Under the pieces are notes generated by a model. That model was not told where the DNA came from. It saw only the letters and a list, made by a program, of their open reading frames with translations, and did no database searches. From Gordonia polyisoprenivorans NBRC 16320 = JCM 10675 (GTDB lineage: Bacteria > Actinomycetota > Actinomycetes > Mycobacteriales > Mycobacteriaceae): a DNA stretch of 64,000 nucleotides. Position 1 is the stretch's first letter. Every line of letters starts with the position of its first letter. The translations under genes and the position numbers were made by a program. The stretch lies in NCBI RefSeq assembly GCF_000241325.1, contig NZ_BAEI01000011.1, positions 186,001-250,000 of the forward strand, read 5' to 3'. Of this stretch, positions 50,208-58,313 are shown one piece after another.

Positions 50208-51947
50208 GTGGGAAACCCTGATCACCTGATGTCCGGAGCCGGCGATGTCGCTGAACCGACCACCGCGGAACCGACCACCGCGGAACCGACCACCGCTGCC
50301 CCGATCACCATCTTCGGCCCCGACTTCCCCTTCGCCTACGACGAGTGGATCGCCCATCCCGCCGGGCTCGGCGAGGTACCGGCCGATGCACTCGGTGCCG
50401 AGGTCGCCGTCATCGGAGCCGGTATGGCCGGGATGGTCGCGGCGTACGAGCTGATGCGGATGGGGCTGCGACCGGTGGTCTACGAGCCCGATCGCATCGG
50501 CGGACGGCTGCGGTCGGAGCCGTTCGTGCCCGGTGAACCGGAGGTCGCCGAGCTCGGCGGCATGCGCTTTCCGATCTCGTCGAGCGCCTTCTTCGGTTAT
50601 GTGAACCGGTTCGGTCTGCGGTCGGCGCCGTTCCCGAACCCGCTCACCGAGGCCGCCGGAAGCACGGTGATCGACATCGGTGGCGAGACGTTCTACGCCC
50701 GCACCCTCGACGACCTGCCACCGGTCTACCGCGAGATCTCCGACGCGTGGGACGCGGCGCTCGAACGCATCGCCGGCTACACCGGTTTGCAGCAGGCCAT
50801 TCGTGAGCGTGACACCGTCGAGCTCAAGCGCCGATGGAATGCACTCGTCGCCGACTGGGACGACCGCAGCTTCTACGACTTCCTGGCGACCTCCACCGAA
50901 TTCGGCTCGCTGTCGTTCCGCCATCGGGAGTTGTTCGGTCAGGTCGGATTCGGCACCGGCGGTTGGGATTCGGACTTCGCCAACTCGATGCTGGAGATCC
51001 TGCGGGTGGTGCTGACCAACTGCGACACCGATCAGCACCTGATCGTCGGCGGCGCCGAGCAGGTGCCGCGGGCATTGTGGGCCGATGCGCCGCAACAGAT
51101 CACGCACTGGCCGGTGGGGACGAGCCTGTCGTCGTTGCACCACGGTGCCCCACGGGCCGGGGTGCGCTCCTTGCGTCGGCTCGGACCCAACCGCATCGAG
51201 GTCACCGACCGGTGGGGCGATTCGCGGGTGTTCGGCGCGGTGATCGCGACGTGTCAGGCGTGGTTGCTCTCCACCGAGATCGAGTGCGACGAGGCACTGT
51301 TCAGCCAGGATCTGTGGATGGCCCTCGACCGCACCCGGTACATGCAGTCGTCGAAGACCTTCGTGATGGTCGACCGGCCATTCTGGACCGACCGGGATCC
51401 GCGCACGGGACGCGACGTGCTCAGCATGACGCTGACCGACCGGTTGACCCGCGGTACCTATCTGTTCGACAACGGCCCCGACCGTCCCGGGGTGATCTGC
51501 CTGTCCTACTCGTGGATGAGCGACGCGCTGAAGATGTTGCCGCACCCCGTGGAACGTCGTGTGTCGCTGGCACTGTCGGCGTTGCGCAAGATCTACCCGG
51601 ATCTCGATATCGCCGAACACATCGTCGGCCGTCCGATCACCGTCTCGTGGGAGGACGACCCGAACTTCCTCGGCGCATTCAAGGGTGCGTTGCCCGGGCA
51701 CTACCGGTACAACACCCGCATGTACGGTCATTTCCACGATCAACATCTCCTTCCCGAGCAGGAGCGGGGGATCTTCATCGCAGGCGACGACGTCTCGTTC
51801 ACCCCGGCGTGGGTGGAGGGGGCGGTGCAGACCGGACTCAACGCGGTTTGGGGCGTGATGACGCATTTCGGCGGACGGTGCCATCCGGACAATCCGGGGC
51901 CGGGGGACCGGTACGCCGAACTCGGACCGATCGACATCGGGGGATGA
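50208..51947 (+). CDS. davB: L-lysine 2-monooxygenase (flavin amine oxidase family)
   Basis: A 579-residue flavoprotein converting L-lysine and O2 to 5-aminopentanamide, CO2 and water. The N-terminal dinucleotide fold has VAVIGAGMAGMVAAYELM. From PITIFGPDFPFAYDEW onward the sequence follows Pseudomonas putida DavB closely, as I recall it (AELGGMRFPISSSAFF, GQVGFGTGGWDSDF, DRTRYMQSSKTFVMVDRPF, AGDDVSFTPAWVEGAVQT). A three-fold EPTTA repeat precedes the domain. GTG 50208 fits the leaderless promoter; ATG 50229 is the alternative. Its stop overlaps davA (ATGA). A tryptophan- or phenylalanine-type specificity is less likely given the DavB match and the DavA partner. Confidence 0.88.
   Translation: MGNPDHLMSGAGDVAEPTTAEPTTAEPTTAAPITIFGPDFPFAYDEWIAHPAGLGEVPADALGAEVAVIGAGMAGMVAAYELMRMGLRPVVYEPDRIGGRLRSEPFVPGEPEVAELGGMRFPISSSAFFGYVNRFGLRSAPFPNPLTEAAGSTVIDIGGETFYARTLDDLPPVYREISDAWDAALERIAGYTGLQQAIRERDTVELKRRWNALVADWDDRSFYDFLATSTEFGSLSFRHRELFGQVGFGTGGWDSDFANSMLEILRVVLTNCDTDQHLIVGGAEQVPRALWADAPQQITHWPVGTSLSSLHHGAPRAGVRSLRRLGPNRIEVTDRWGDSRVFGAVIATCQAWLLSTEIECDEALFSQDLWMALDRTRYMQSSKTFVMVDRPFWTDRDPRTGRDVLSMTLTDRLTRGTYLFDNGPDRPGVICLSYSWMSDALKMLPHPVERRVSLALSALRKIYPDLDIAEHIVGRPITVSWEDDPNFLGAFKGALPGHYRYNTRMYGHFHDQHLLPEQERGIFIAGDDVSFTPAWVEGAVQTGLNAVWGVMTHFGGRCHPDNPGPGDRYAELGPIDIGG
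50253..50297 (+). repeat. three in-frame 15-bp tandem repeats in davB
   Basis: Three copies of GAACCGACCACCGCG (last base varies) encode EPTTA three times in the flexible N-terminus of the monooxygenase, just before the conserved domain. Confidence 0.9.
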
Positions 51948-52849
51948 GGATGACCGACAAGTCGCTGGATTCCGGATCGCCGCACGCCGGGTCGCCGAAC
52001 ACCGGATCGCCCAACACCCTGCGCCTGGCCCTCTGGCAGTGTTCACCGCTTCCCGATTCCGACCGCGATGATCACGCAGGCGTCATCGCGGAGAACCTGG
52101 ACCGGCTCGAGCACACCATGGCCGACGTGGCCGGGCGGGCCGACTTGCTGATCACCCCCGAGATGTTCCTGTGCGGCTACAACATCGGCGCCGCGGCTGC
52201 GCGCGCACGAGCCGATGAGGCCGACGGCCCGATCGCTGCATCGGTGGCGCAACTGTGTTCGCGCTACGGCCTCGCGGTGCTCTACGGGTGCGCCGAGCGC
52301 GTGACCGACGCTCATCGGTTGGGCGCCGGTGTGAAAGAGGCGGTGTACAACACCATTCGGCTCGTCGACGCCGACGGCGTGACGATCGCGACCCATCACA
52401 AGACGCACCTCTTCGGCGACCTCGACGTCGCGATGGTGACCGCCGGTACGACGCGTGCGCCGGTGATCGACTTCCGGTCATGGCGGTTGGGCATGCTCAT
52501 CTGTTACGAGGTCGAGTTCCCGGAAATGGTGCGCGACTTGGCGATCCGCGGAGCCGATGTGGTGTGTGTGCCGACGGCGAACATGCCCGAATACGACAAG
52601 GTGCAGCAGATCCTCCTGCCGGCGCGGGCGTTGGAGAATCAGGTGTACCTCGCCTACGCGAATTATGTTGGTAGCGAACGGGAACTGTCGTTCGGCGGTC
52701 TCAGCGAGATGATCGGCCCCGGCGGCACCATCGACGTCTCGGCGGGGCGCGACGAGCAGGTCATCCTCGCCACTGCCGACCGTGACACTCTCCGATGGTC
52801 ACGTGAGACCTGGCGGTATCTCGCCGATCGACGTCCGGAGTTGTACTGA
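51944..52849 (+). CDS. davA: 5-aminopentanamidase (nitrilase superfamily)
   Basis: A 301-residue carbon-nitrogen hydrolase. The Glu-Lys-Cys triad lies in TPEMFLCGYN, HHKTHLFGDLD and MLICYEVEFPE (Cys187). The following phrases VPTANMPEYDKVQQ and ENQVYLAYANYVG track the P. putida DavA sequence. It hydrolyses 5-aminopentanamide to 5-aminovalerate and ammonia, the step after lysine 2-monooxygenase. The ATG overlaps the davB stop (ATGA); ATG 51950 is also possible. The first ~25 residues hold a three-fold GSP(H/N)(A/T) repeat from 15-bp units at 51974-52018. The next steps (DavT, DavD) are not in this window. Confidence 0.87.
   Translation: MRMTDKSLDSGSPHAGSPNTGSPNTLRLALWQCSPLPDSDRDDHAGVIAENLDRLEHTMADVAGRADLLITPEMFLCGYNIGAAAARARADEADGPIAASVAQLCSRYGLAVLYGCAERVTDAHRLGAGVKEAVYNTIRLVDADGVTIATHHKTHLFGDLDVAMVTAGTTRAPVIDFRSWRLGMLICYEVEFPEMVRDLAIRGADVVCVPTANMPEYDKVQQILLPARALENQVYLAYANYVGSERELSFGGLSEMIGPGGTIDVSAGRDEQVILATADRDTLRWSRETWRYLADRRPELY
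51974..52018 (+). repeat. three in-frame 15-bp tandem repeats in davA
   Basis: Three 15-bp units of the form GGATCGCCGAACACC encode GSPNT-like pentapeptides in the N-terminal extension before the nitrilase domain. Confidence 0.85.
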
Positions 52850-52923
52850 CGGCGCGAGCCTGCTGAGCTGATGCCTCGCCGGGAGTGAACCGCCCCTCGT
52901 CGATGCTGCGCACACTTCGCCTG

Positions 52924-53071
52924 TTGACACCGGATGTTCGCTGGTCTGTATTGCGTTCGGCCCGTGTGCAATTCGTATACACGCGTTACCACAAGAGATT
53001 GTGGGCCAGATCTGGACACGGCACCCAATGTGGTCTAACTTACTCCTCAGTACGAGACCTACTCGTGAGTA
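52924..53071 (+). promoter_or_regulatory. two promoters and a tandem palindromic operator before an unknown gene
   Basis: Promoter 1: TTGACA (52924-52929), 17-nt spacer, TGTATT (52947-52952). Promoter 2: TGGACA (53013-53018), 17-nt spacer, TAACTT (53036-53041). Directly after promoter 2 lie two related palindromes, TACTCCTCAGTA (53041-53052) and TACTCGTGAGTA (53060-53071, perfect arms TACTC/GAGTA), 19 bp apart. They cover the predicted start site, which is where a repressor would act. The rest of the 274-bp gap after davA shows no gene. Confidence 0.65.
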
Positions 53072-53123
53072 ACTGACGCTCGGGGACGTCGGCGGACCAT
53101 CGATTCAACGTGGGGGCTGCATC

Positions 53124-53909
53124 TTGTTCGACTTCATGGAGTGCGAAACACGGACTCGCCGAGCGTTTCTCGGCGGAAACGCGATCCTCGAGGCCTACGA
53201 CGTCGAAGAGGTGATCGTGCTACCCGCATTGCGGATGCTGGTGTGCGACAACGGGACCGACGCGTCATCGTCGGCGCCGTGGGAGCTCGACGAGTCGGCG
53301 CGAACCCAGGTGCGCGCCTCGATCGCAAGGCATCTGCGAACCAGTGACGTCCTGGCGGGCATGCTGCGCGACGCCCTCGGAGGCCGTCACCTCGATGGCC
53401 GTCGCCTTGATGGCCGGCAGCTCGATGATCGGAGCCCTGTGGATCGGGGCGCAAGCAACCCCTTGCGTGGGGTCGCCGGTGCACTGCCGGTGCGTGCCCA
53501 GGGCTTCTTGCTGTCCGATGCTGCCAAGGGCGACGACGCCGCCAGGTCGGATCTGGTACGCCTGGCCTTTCTGCTGGTCGCCGCGCATGCGTTGAGCGAT
53601 CCCACCGACGTGGCGACGGCGTCGCGGTCGCTCAATCTCGTTCCGCCGCCGCTGCATCGCGATCGCGCGATGATGAATACGGTTCTCGCGCAAGTGGTGC
53701 CGGCGCTGACGAGCCCACGCCGGGCGTGGTTCGAGATCACCGTCAGCAAGGCGGCGTCGTTCTTCTCGGTCCCCGACGAGAAACGGCTGCCGGCCGTCGG
53801 CGACCGGTTGGCCCCGGGCACGTCGGATCTGACGTTGCTGCGTTACAACCGGCACTCGTTGGCGCTGGCATGCGAACAGGTCGGACTCAGGTTGCTCGGC
53901 TCGGTCTGA
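53124..53909 (+). CDS. hypothetical protein, 261 aa
   Basis: I do not recognise this protein. It is soluble, with no signal peptide or membrane segment. The N-terminus has charged residues then FLGGNAILEAYDVEEVIVLPALRMLVCDNG. The middle contains a three-fold GRxLD repeat from near-identical 15-bp units at 53382-53426. The C-terminal half is a likely helical domain (LVRLAFLLVAAHALSDPTDVATASRSLNLVPPPLHRDRAM). The start is TTG 53124 or ATG 53136. Codon use is like that of its neighbours. The strong promoter with tandem operators upstream supports it being a real, regulated gene. Confidence 0.7.
   Translation: MFDFMECETRTRRAFLGGNAILEAYDVEEVIVLPALRMLVCDNGTDASSSAPWELDESARTQVRASIARHLRTSDVLAGMLRDALGGRHLDGRRLDGRQLDDRSPVDRGASNPLRGVAGALPVRAQGFLLSDAAKGDDAARSDLVRLAFLLVAAHALSDPTDVATASRSLNLVPPPLHRDRAMMNTVLAQVVPALTSPRRAWFEITVSKAASFFSVPDEKRLPAVGDRLAPGTSDLTLLRYNRHSLALACEQVGLRLLGSV
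53382..53426 (+). repeat. three in-frame 15-bp tandem repeats in unknown gene
   Basis: Three units of the form GGCCGTCGCCTTGAT (each with 1-3 changes) encode GRHLD, GRRLD and GRQLD in the middle of the hypothetical protein. Confidence 0.85.
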
Positions 53910-53965
53910 TCTCGCCCATCCCCGATCACGCTCGGGACCACGACGTCGGCGGTATCGTGGCGAAG

Positions 53966-55087
53966 GTGAGTGAGCCGAGCCACCGATCGCCGACTCCTGT
54001 GCGTCATCGGTGGCTCCTGCACATCGACCTCGACCAGTTCCAGGTCGCGGTGGAGCGGTTGCGCAGCCCCGAATTGGTCGGTGTGCCGGTGATCGTCGGT
54101 GGTAACGGGGATCCGACCGAGGCGCGCAAGGTGGTGACCTGTGCGTCCTACGAGGCGCGTGCGGTAGGTGTGCGAGCGGGGATGCCGCTGCGGGCCGCCT
54201 ACCGCAAGATGCCCGATGCGGTGTATCTGCCGCTCGACATGGCGGCCTACGACGCGGCGTCGGCCCAGGTCATGAACATCCTGCGGGAGTCGGGACACCC
54301 CATCGAGGTCTGGGGCTGGGATGAGGCCTACGCCGGGGTCGACGACGGGACCGACGCCGAGATCCGCACCCTCGCGACCGGACTGCGCGAACAGGTCGCG
54401 CACCGCAGTGGGTTGTCGTGTCGTATCGGCATCAGCGACAACAAACAACGTGCCAAGATGGCCACCGGCTTCGCCAAGCGCGACGAGTCGGCGGGTGGTG
54501 TGTTCCTACTCGACAACCGGAACTGGCTGCCGCTCATGGGTTCTGCCCCTACCCGCGATCTGTGGAGTGTCGGCCCGCGCACCGCGGACAAGCTGACCGA
54601 GATGGGGGTGAACACGGTCGACGAGCTCATCGCCACCTCCCGCGAGGACCTCATCGCGAGATTCGGCCCGCACCAGGGCAACTGGTTGTATGTACTCTGC
54701 CGTGGCGGCGGCGACTCGACCATCACCGTCGAACCGTTCGTCGCGAAATCCCACTCCAAATCCCGGACCTTCGCCACCGATCTCACCGAGCCCGATGAGA
54801 TCGCTGCGGCAGCAACCGAACTCACCGAGGATTTGCTGACCCAGGTCGTCGCGGAGGGGCGGGTGGCCTTTCGGGTGGCCGTCACCGTACGCACCTCCAC
54901 CTTCTACACCCGGACCAAGTCGCGAAAGTTGCCGGCCCCCGGCACCGACGCGGCGGTGATCACCCCGGTCGTCGTGGAGTTGTTGGGCAAGTTCGAACAG
55001 GGACGACCGATCCGACTGCTGGGGGTGCGCCTCGACCTCGTCGAGGACTCGGACGGCGCTGTGGCAGACGGGGGCGAGCCGGACTGA
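53966..55087 (+). CDS. dinB2: Y-family DNA polymerase, DinB2 type
   Basis: A 373-residue translesion polymerase. The first metal-binding block is DLDQFQVAVE (Asp21, Asp23) and the second is GWDEAYAGV (Asp119, Glu120). SYEARAVGVRAGMPLRAA, SCRIGISDNKQRAK and the little-finger phrase VRTSTFYTRTKSRKLPAPGTDA agree with Mycobacterium smegmatis DinB2 as I recall it. The steric-gate position, Tyr or Phe in most Pol IV and Leu14 in M. smegmatis DinB2, is Gln26 here. There is no beta-clamp motif at the end that I can recognise. GTG 53966 is chosen, 7 nt after TATCGT (possible leaderless start); GTG 53957 is the alternative. Confidence 0.87.
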   Translation: MSEPSHRSPTPVRHRWLLHIDLDQFQVAVERLRSPELVGVPVIVGGNGDPTEARKVVTCASYEARAVGVRAGMPLRAAYRKMPDAVYLPLDMAAYDAASAQVMNILRESGHPIEVWGWDEAYAGVDDGTDAEIRTLATGLREQVAHRSGLSCRIGISDNKQRAKMATGFAKRDESAGGVFLLDNRNWLPLMGSAPTRDLWSVGPRTADKLTEMGVNTVDELIATSREDLIARFGPHQGNWLYVLCRGGGDSTITVEPFVAKSHSKSRTFATDLTEPDEIAAAATELTEDLLTQVVAEGRVAFRVAVTVRTSTFYTRTKSRKLPAPGTDAAVITPVVVELLGKFEQGRPIRLLGVRLDLVEDSDGAVADGGEPD

Positions 55088-55282
55088 GCGGACGGATTTC
55101 GGGTCGGCGCGTCGAGTCCTCGCGATGCTTTCCCGATGACCGCACCCCGGCGGACGCCTCTGGCGTACCCGCGTCGCGGAGTCCCGGCGCATCGCCGACC
55201 GGGCCACGCGGGGTGGGCGACGGCACCAGCTGCGGCGCATCTGCGGGGGAGCAAGGTCTTCTCCACCGTCGCCGCCCGGGGT

Positions 55283-55288
55283 TACGGT
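55283..55288 (+). promoter_or_regulatory. -10 element near the lipase gene start
   Basis: TACGGT ends 5 nt before GTG 55294 and no Shine-Dalgarno sequence is seen. This is a further leaderless-type start, with closer spacing than the others. Confidence 0.35.
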
Positions 55289-55293
55289 AAGGC

Positions 55294-56334
55294 GTGTCGT
55301 CTCTTCTCGAACACCACGTGCGCCGCTCCGGGTCCTGCCGTCCGCCGGGGAGTCGGGTCCGACGACCTCGCGTCGCGTCGGTCGTCGTCGTTGCGGCCAT
55401 GGTCGTGGGCTCCGTGTTCGGGATCGGGGCTCTCGGGATCGGGACGGCCCAGGCCCGGCCGCACACCCCGTTACCCGTGACCTACGACTTCCTGGCCGGT
55501 ATCTCCGCCGAACTCGCCCATCCCGGCGGGTCGCTGCCCGGCACCAACGACTACTCGTGCCGCCCGTCGGCCACCCACCCACGGCCGGTGATCCTGGTTC
55601 ACGGCAGCGGCGGTGGGCAGCAGACGAATTGGGCCACGCTGGCGCCGGTGTTGGTCAACGCCGGCTACTGCGTGTTCGCACCCACCTACGGTGCCCTCGG
55701 CACGGTGTGGCCGGTCTCGGCGCTCGGCGGACTCGGACCCAAACCCGACAGTGCCTGGCAGGTCAAGGAATTCATCGACCACGTGCGCGCCGCGACCGGC
55801 AGTGATCAGGTCGACATCGTCGGACATTCGTTGGGCACCGAGATCCCCACCTACTGGCTGAAATACCTCGGTGGGCGCGGCCATGTGGCCCACTACGTGT
55901 CGCTCGCGCCGTACTGGCGTCAGGGCCCCGACGACGACGACGTCCGCGGCGAGACGATCGCCGCATTCCGTGCGCGACTGGGGATTGCACCGCCCGCTCA
56001 TCCGGCGTGTCCCGAATGCACGCCTGCGCCGGCGGATCTGAACTTCAACCAGGCGGTCCGCCTGCCCACGCCCTACCTACCGGGGGTGCGGTACACCAAC
56101 ATCGTGACGCGCGACGACGAGATCGTCACCCCGTACTCGGCGGGCATCCTTCCCGGACCGCCCGGCACCGACGTCACCAATATCGTTGTGCAGGACGGCT
56201 GTCCGATCGATCACGCCGACCATCTGTCCATCGTGGCGAACCGGCGATCGGCCGCGTTGGTGCTCAACGCCCTCGACCCGGCCCATCCCGGACCGGTGCC
56301 GTGCGTACCGGTGTCGCCGGTGACCGGCGGCTGA
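55294..56334 (+). CDS. secreted esterase/lipase (alpha/beta fold)
   Basis: A 346-residue lipase-like protein. A basic N-terminus and hydrophobic core (VASVVVVAAMVVGSVFGIGALGIG) end in TAQA|RP, a likely Sec signal cleavage site near residue 54. The mature part has ILVHGSGGGQQTNWATLAPVL (oxyanion region), nucleophile elbow GHSLGTE near residue 181, an acid after TRDDEIVTP, and HADHLSI with the catalytic His. Two cysteine pairs (C89-type, CPEC, C-P-I-D) suggest disulfides in an exported enzyme. It resembles actinobacterial triacylglycerol lipases. It abuts the convergent tetR gene with no gap. Confidence 0.85.
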   Translation: MSSLLEHHVRRSGSCRPPGSRVRRPRVASVVVVAAMVVGSVFGIGALGIGTAQARPHTPLPVTYDFLAGISAELAHPGGSLPGTNDYSCRPSATHPRPVILVHGSGGGQQTNWATLAPVLVNAGYCVFAPTYGALGTVWPVSALGGLGPKPDSAWQVKEFIDHVRAATGSDQVDIVGHSLGTEIPTYWLKYLGGRGHVAHYVSLAPYWRQGPDDDDVRGETIAAFRARLGIAPPAHPACPECTPAPADLNFNQAVRLPTPYLPGVRYTNIVTRDDEIVTPYSAGILPGPPGTDVTNIVVQDGCPIDHADHLSIVANRRSAALVLNALDPAHPGPVPCVPVSPVTGG

Positions 56335-56949
56335 TCAGACGGTGACGTACGTGCCGAGCATTCGGACAAAGGCATCGGTGGTGTGCTCGAGCGATACCTG
56401 ATCACCGGTCATCACAAAGCCGAGGGTGAGCCCGTCGGCGGCTGCCACCACTGCGGGTGCGATCTGCTCTTCGGGTACCGCCCAACGGAATCCGCCGAGC
56501 CGCGCGCCCTCGCGCAGCATCCGGATGACCAACTCTGTGTAGCGCGCGTACAGATATTCGGCCAGCGGTTCCAAGCCCGTCGTCCGGCGCGCGAACAGTC
56601 CGAGCGAGATCAGCGCATGCTCGCGGGTGGCGTTGCCGACGACGTCTCCGGCGAAGCTCTCGAATCCGGCGCGGATCACCTCGCGCGGATGTAGTGGTGC
56701 GTCGCTCGAGCGTTCCTCGAGCGCGCGGATCCGCTCGTTGAGCGCATCCAATTCCTCGTTGATGCCATGCTCGGCCACTGCCGCGAGCAACTCGTCGCGA
56801 CTGTCGAAAGCGTAGAACAGCCCCGACTGCGGAACGCCCGCCTCCAGGGCGATCCGTCGTGTGGTGGCGCTTTCGACACCTTCGGTCGCGATGACCCGCA
56901 AGGTGGCCTCGATGGCGAGTCGGCGTCGCTCGGCGACACTCAACCGCAT
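56335..56949 (-). CDS. TetR family transcriptional regulator
   Basis: A 204-residue repressor with the N-terminal helix-turn-helix (RLAIEATLRVIATEGVESATTRRIALEAGVPQSGLFYAFDSRDELL, residues ~10-55) and a variable C-terminal domain. GAGGAG 6 nt upstream decides ATG 56949 over a 36-codon longer in-frame form that would run through the iterated motif region. The five TGGAC motifs at 57009-57069 lie 60-120 bp upstream of its start and are the obvious operator candidates. The convergent lipase gene and the ArsR gene behind it are possible targets. The ligand is unknown. Confidence 0.87.
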   Translation of the reverse strand: MRLSVAERRRLAIEATLRVIATEGVESATTRRIALEAGVPQSGLFYAFDSRDELLAAVAEHGINEELDALNERIRALEERSSDAPLHPREVIRAGFESFAGDVVGNATREHALISLGLFARRTTGLEPLAEYLYARYTELVIRMLREGARLGGFRWAVPEEQIAPAVVAAADGLTLGFVMTGDQVSLEHTTDAFVRMLGTYVTV

Positions 56950-57281
56950 CGGGTTCTCCTCTGTGTGGTCCGGTCGACGGTAGGTCGGCCGAGACTTTTG
57001 TTCTGCTGTGGACGTGAGTTGGTGGACACAACTCGATGGACATATCTCTATGGACAATGCTCAGTGGACGAACAGTGAACATCACGGATGGTACTCACAT
57101 CGACGCCCGCCGTCCGCGACCTGCTGCGCCCCGTCTGAGTCCCTGGCGCGGCGGCGAATGCACGGTATTGGCCACATCCGTTCGGCCGCAATGGCTTACC
57201 CGGCGACGGCACGTCCGGTCGGGTGGGTTCACCACGGTCACCGGGAATGTCGGGGGATGGGTAAAGGTGGACCGCGTGCCG
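56950..57281. other. 332-bp gene-free region between tetR and arsR-type genes
   Basis: It contains the iterated TGGAC array (separate entry), the tetR leader with its ribosome-binding site, and ~210 bp toward the arsR-type stop where I see nothing definite. Short ORFs on both strands here read through the repeats and lack coding character. Confidence 0.6.
57009..57069. repeat. five TGGAC iterons at exact 14-bp spacing upstream of tetR gene
   Basis: TGGAC begins at 57009, 57023, 57037, 57051 and 57065, a constant 14-bp period. The intervening 9 bp differ between copies, so only the TGGAC core is kept; the middle three share TGGACA. In four copies the base before the core is G or A in a (G/A)TGGAC context. 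Conservation of core and spacing but not of the filler points to a protein-binding array rather than simple DNA slippage. Confidence 0.85.
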
Positions 57282-57656
57282 TCAGGCCCGGACGACGGGC
57301 GGTAACGCGGAGATCGCGTCGTACTGCTCGCGCTGCTCGTCGAGTGTGTCGGACAGGAAGGTCCGGGCGATGAGCAACAACTCCGACACCTTCGGGTGGG
57401 CGAGCGTGTAGAACACGGCGTTGCCGGTGCGCGTCGAGCGGACCACGTGATGCCGTTTGAGGACTGCGAGATGTTGCGACATGGTGGTCGGGCCGATGTC
57501 GATGATGGTGAGGAGTTCGCTCACCGGGGTCGGCGAGTCGTTGGCCGAGAGGACCTCGAGGACCCGGATACGCGCCGGATGGGCGAGCGCCTTGAACAGG
57601 TTGGCCTTGATCTCATACAGCGGCTGATCGGTGCCGGAGAAACCGGATGTCGACAC
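57282..57656 (-). CDS. ArsR family transcriptional regulator
   Basis: A 124-residue winged helix-turn-helix protein: ANLFKALAHPARIRVLEVLS, the recognition region TPVSELLTIIDIGPTTMSQHLAVLKRHHVV and wing RSTRTGNAVFYTLAHP. It has no cysteine, so the classic ArsR/SmtB thiol metal site is absent; a His/Asp site or a non-metal signal is possible. GTG 57656 is chosen since GAGGAG lies 5 nt upstream; GTG 57677 is longer. An ATGAATTGAT partial palindrome ~40 bp upstream (57694-57703) may be its operator. Confidence 0.87.
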   Translation of the reverse strand: MSTSGFSGTDQPLYEIKANLFKALAHPARIRVLEVLSANDSPTPVSELLTIIDIGPTTMSQHLAVLKRHHVVRSTRTGNAVFYTLAHPKVSELLLIARTFLSDTLDEQREQYDAISALPPVVRA

Positions 57657-57803
57657 GGGGGCTCCTCGGTCATTCACCGCTTGGAGTCAACGATGAATTG
57701 ATGGATTACGTGATTGCGAAATCGATAATACGACGCCGGGCAGCCCGGGACAAGTCCGAGATCGCAGGACACGGGCGTGACCGACGAAGTTGCCCGAGCG
57801 AGG
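57657..57803. other. AT-richer intergenic region upstream of arsR-type gene
   Basis: The gap includes CGATGAATTGATGG (57691-57704), a partial palindrome, within a stretch much richer in A and T than the surroundings, as expected for a promoter-operator. No exact -35/-10 pair is claimed. Confidence 0.4.
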
Positions 57804-58313
57804 TCAGTCGCGCGGAACGCGCACACCCAGGAGGCGGGCGTCGGGATCGTGGTCGACGCCGATCGTCTCCCAGGTCACACCGATGCGCACGACCGCGTAG
57901 GCGGAGGTGGGAAAGCGATCGATGCTGCCCTCGGGGTCGAGGGTGAGCGCGGTGGTCGGCATACCCGGGTCGTGACCGACGACGAGCACGGTCGCGGCGT
58001 TGGCGGGTGCGTGGATGCGCAGCGCCTCGAGCACGTCGAACGGACTGCCGCCGTAGAGGTCGTCGAGGTAGACGGTCGGGGCGCCGATCCCGGTCCGGTC
58101 GAGGGTCTGCCGGGTGCGCGTGGCCGTCGAACACAGCACGGCGTCGACCGACAGTCCCTCCTCGCTCATCCATCGACCGGCCAGGGCTGCCTCGCGCCGA
58201 CCACGGTCGGCGAGCGGGCGCCCGTGATCGCCGACGCCCGGCGGGTAACCGGACTTGCCGTGGCGCATGAGGACCAGCGTCCGCCGGGGGCCGGCGGTGT
58301 CGGCATGGCTCAC
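57804..58313 (-). CDS. histidine phosphatase (SixA-like)
   Basis: A 169-residue branch-1 histidine phosphatase. The catalytic motif is LVLMRHGKSGYP (His near residue 18), with LADRGRREAALAGRWM. The second histidine is in LVVGHDPGMPT. Its size matches SixA-type phosphohistidine phosphatases rather than phosphoglycerate mutases. The GTG start overlaps the stop of the upstream hypothetical gene (GTGA), so the pair is co-translated. The target is unknown. Confidence 0.87.
   Translation of the reverse strand: MSHADTAGPRRTLVLMRHGKSGYPPGVGDHGRPLADRGRREAALAGRWMSEEGLSVDAVLCSTATRTRQTLDRTGIGAPTVYLDDLYGGSPFDVLEALRIHAPANAATVLVVGHDPGMPTTALTLDPEGSIDRFPTSAYAVVRIGVTWETIGVDHDPDARLLGVRVPRD

Noticed and set aside
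50208..52849. Tryptophan monooxygenase plus indoleacetamide hydrolase (auxin route)
   Set aside because: The monooxygenase follows the DavB lysine enzyme closely over its length, and the second enzyme is nitrilase-type like DavA, whereas IaaH belongs to the amidase-signature family.
57008..57373. Small plus-strand frames reading through the TGGAC array
   Set aside because: They have no coding character, they overlap the arsR-type gene end on the other strand, and the repeats are better explained as protein-binding DNA.
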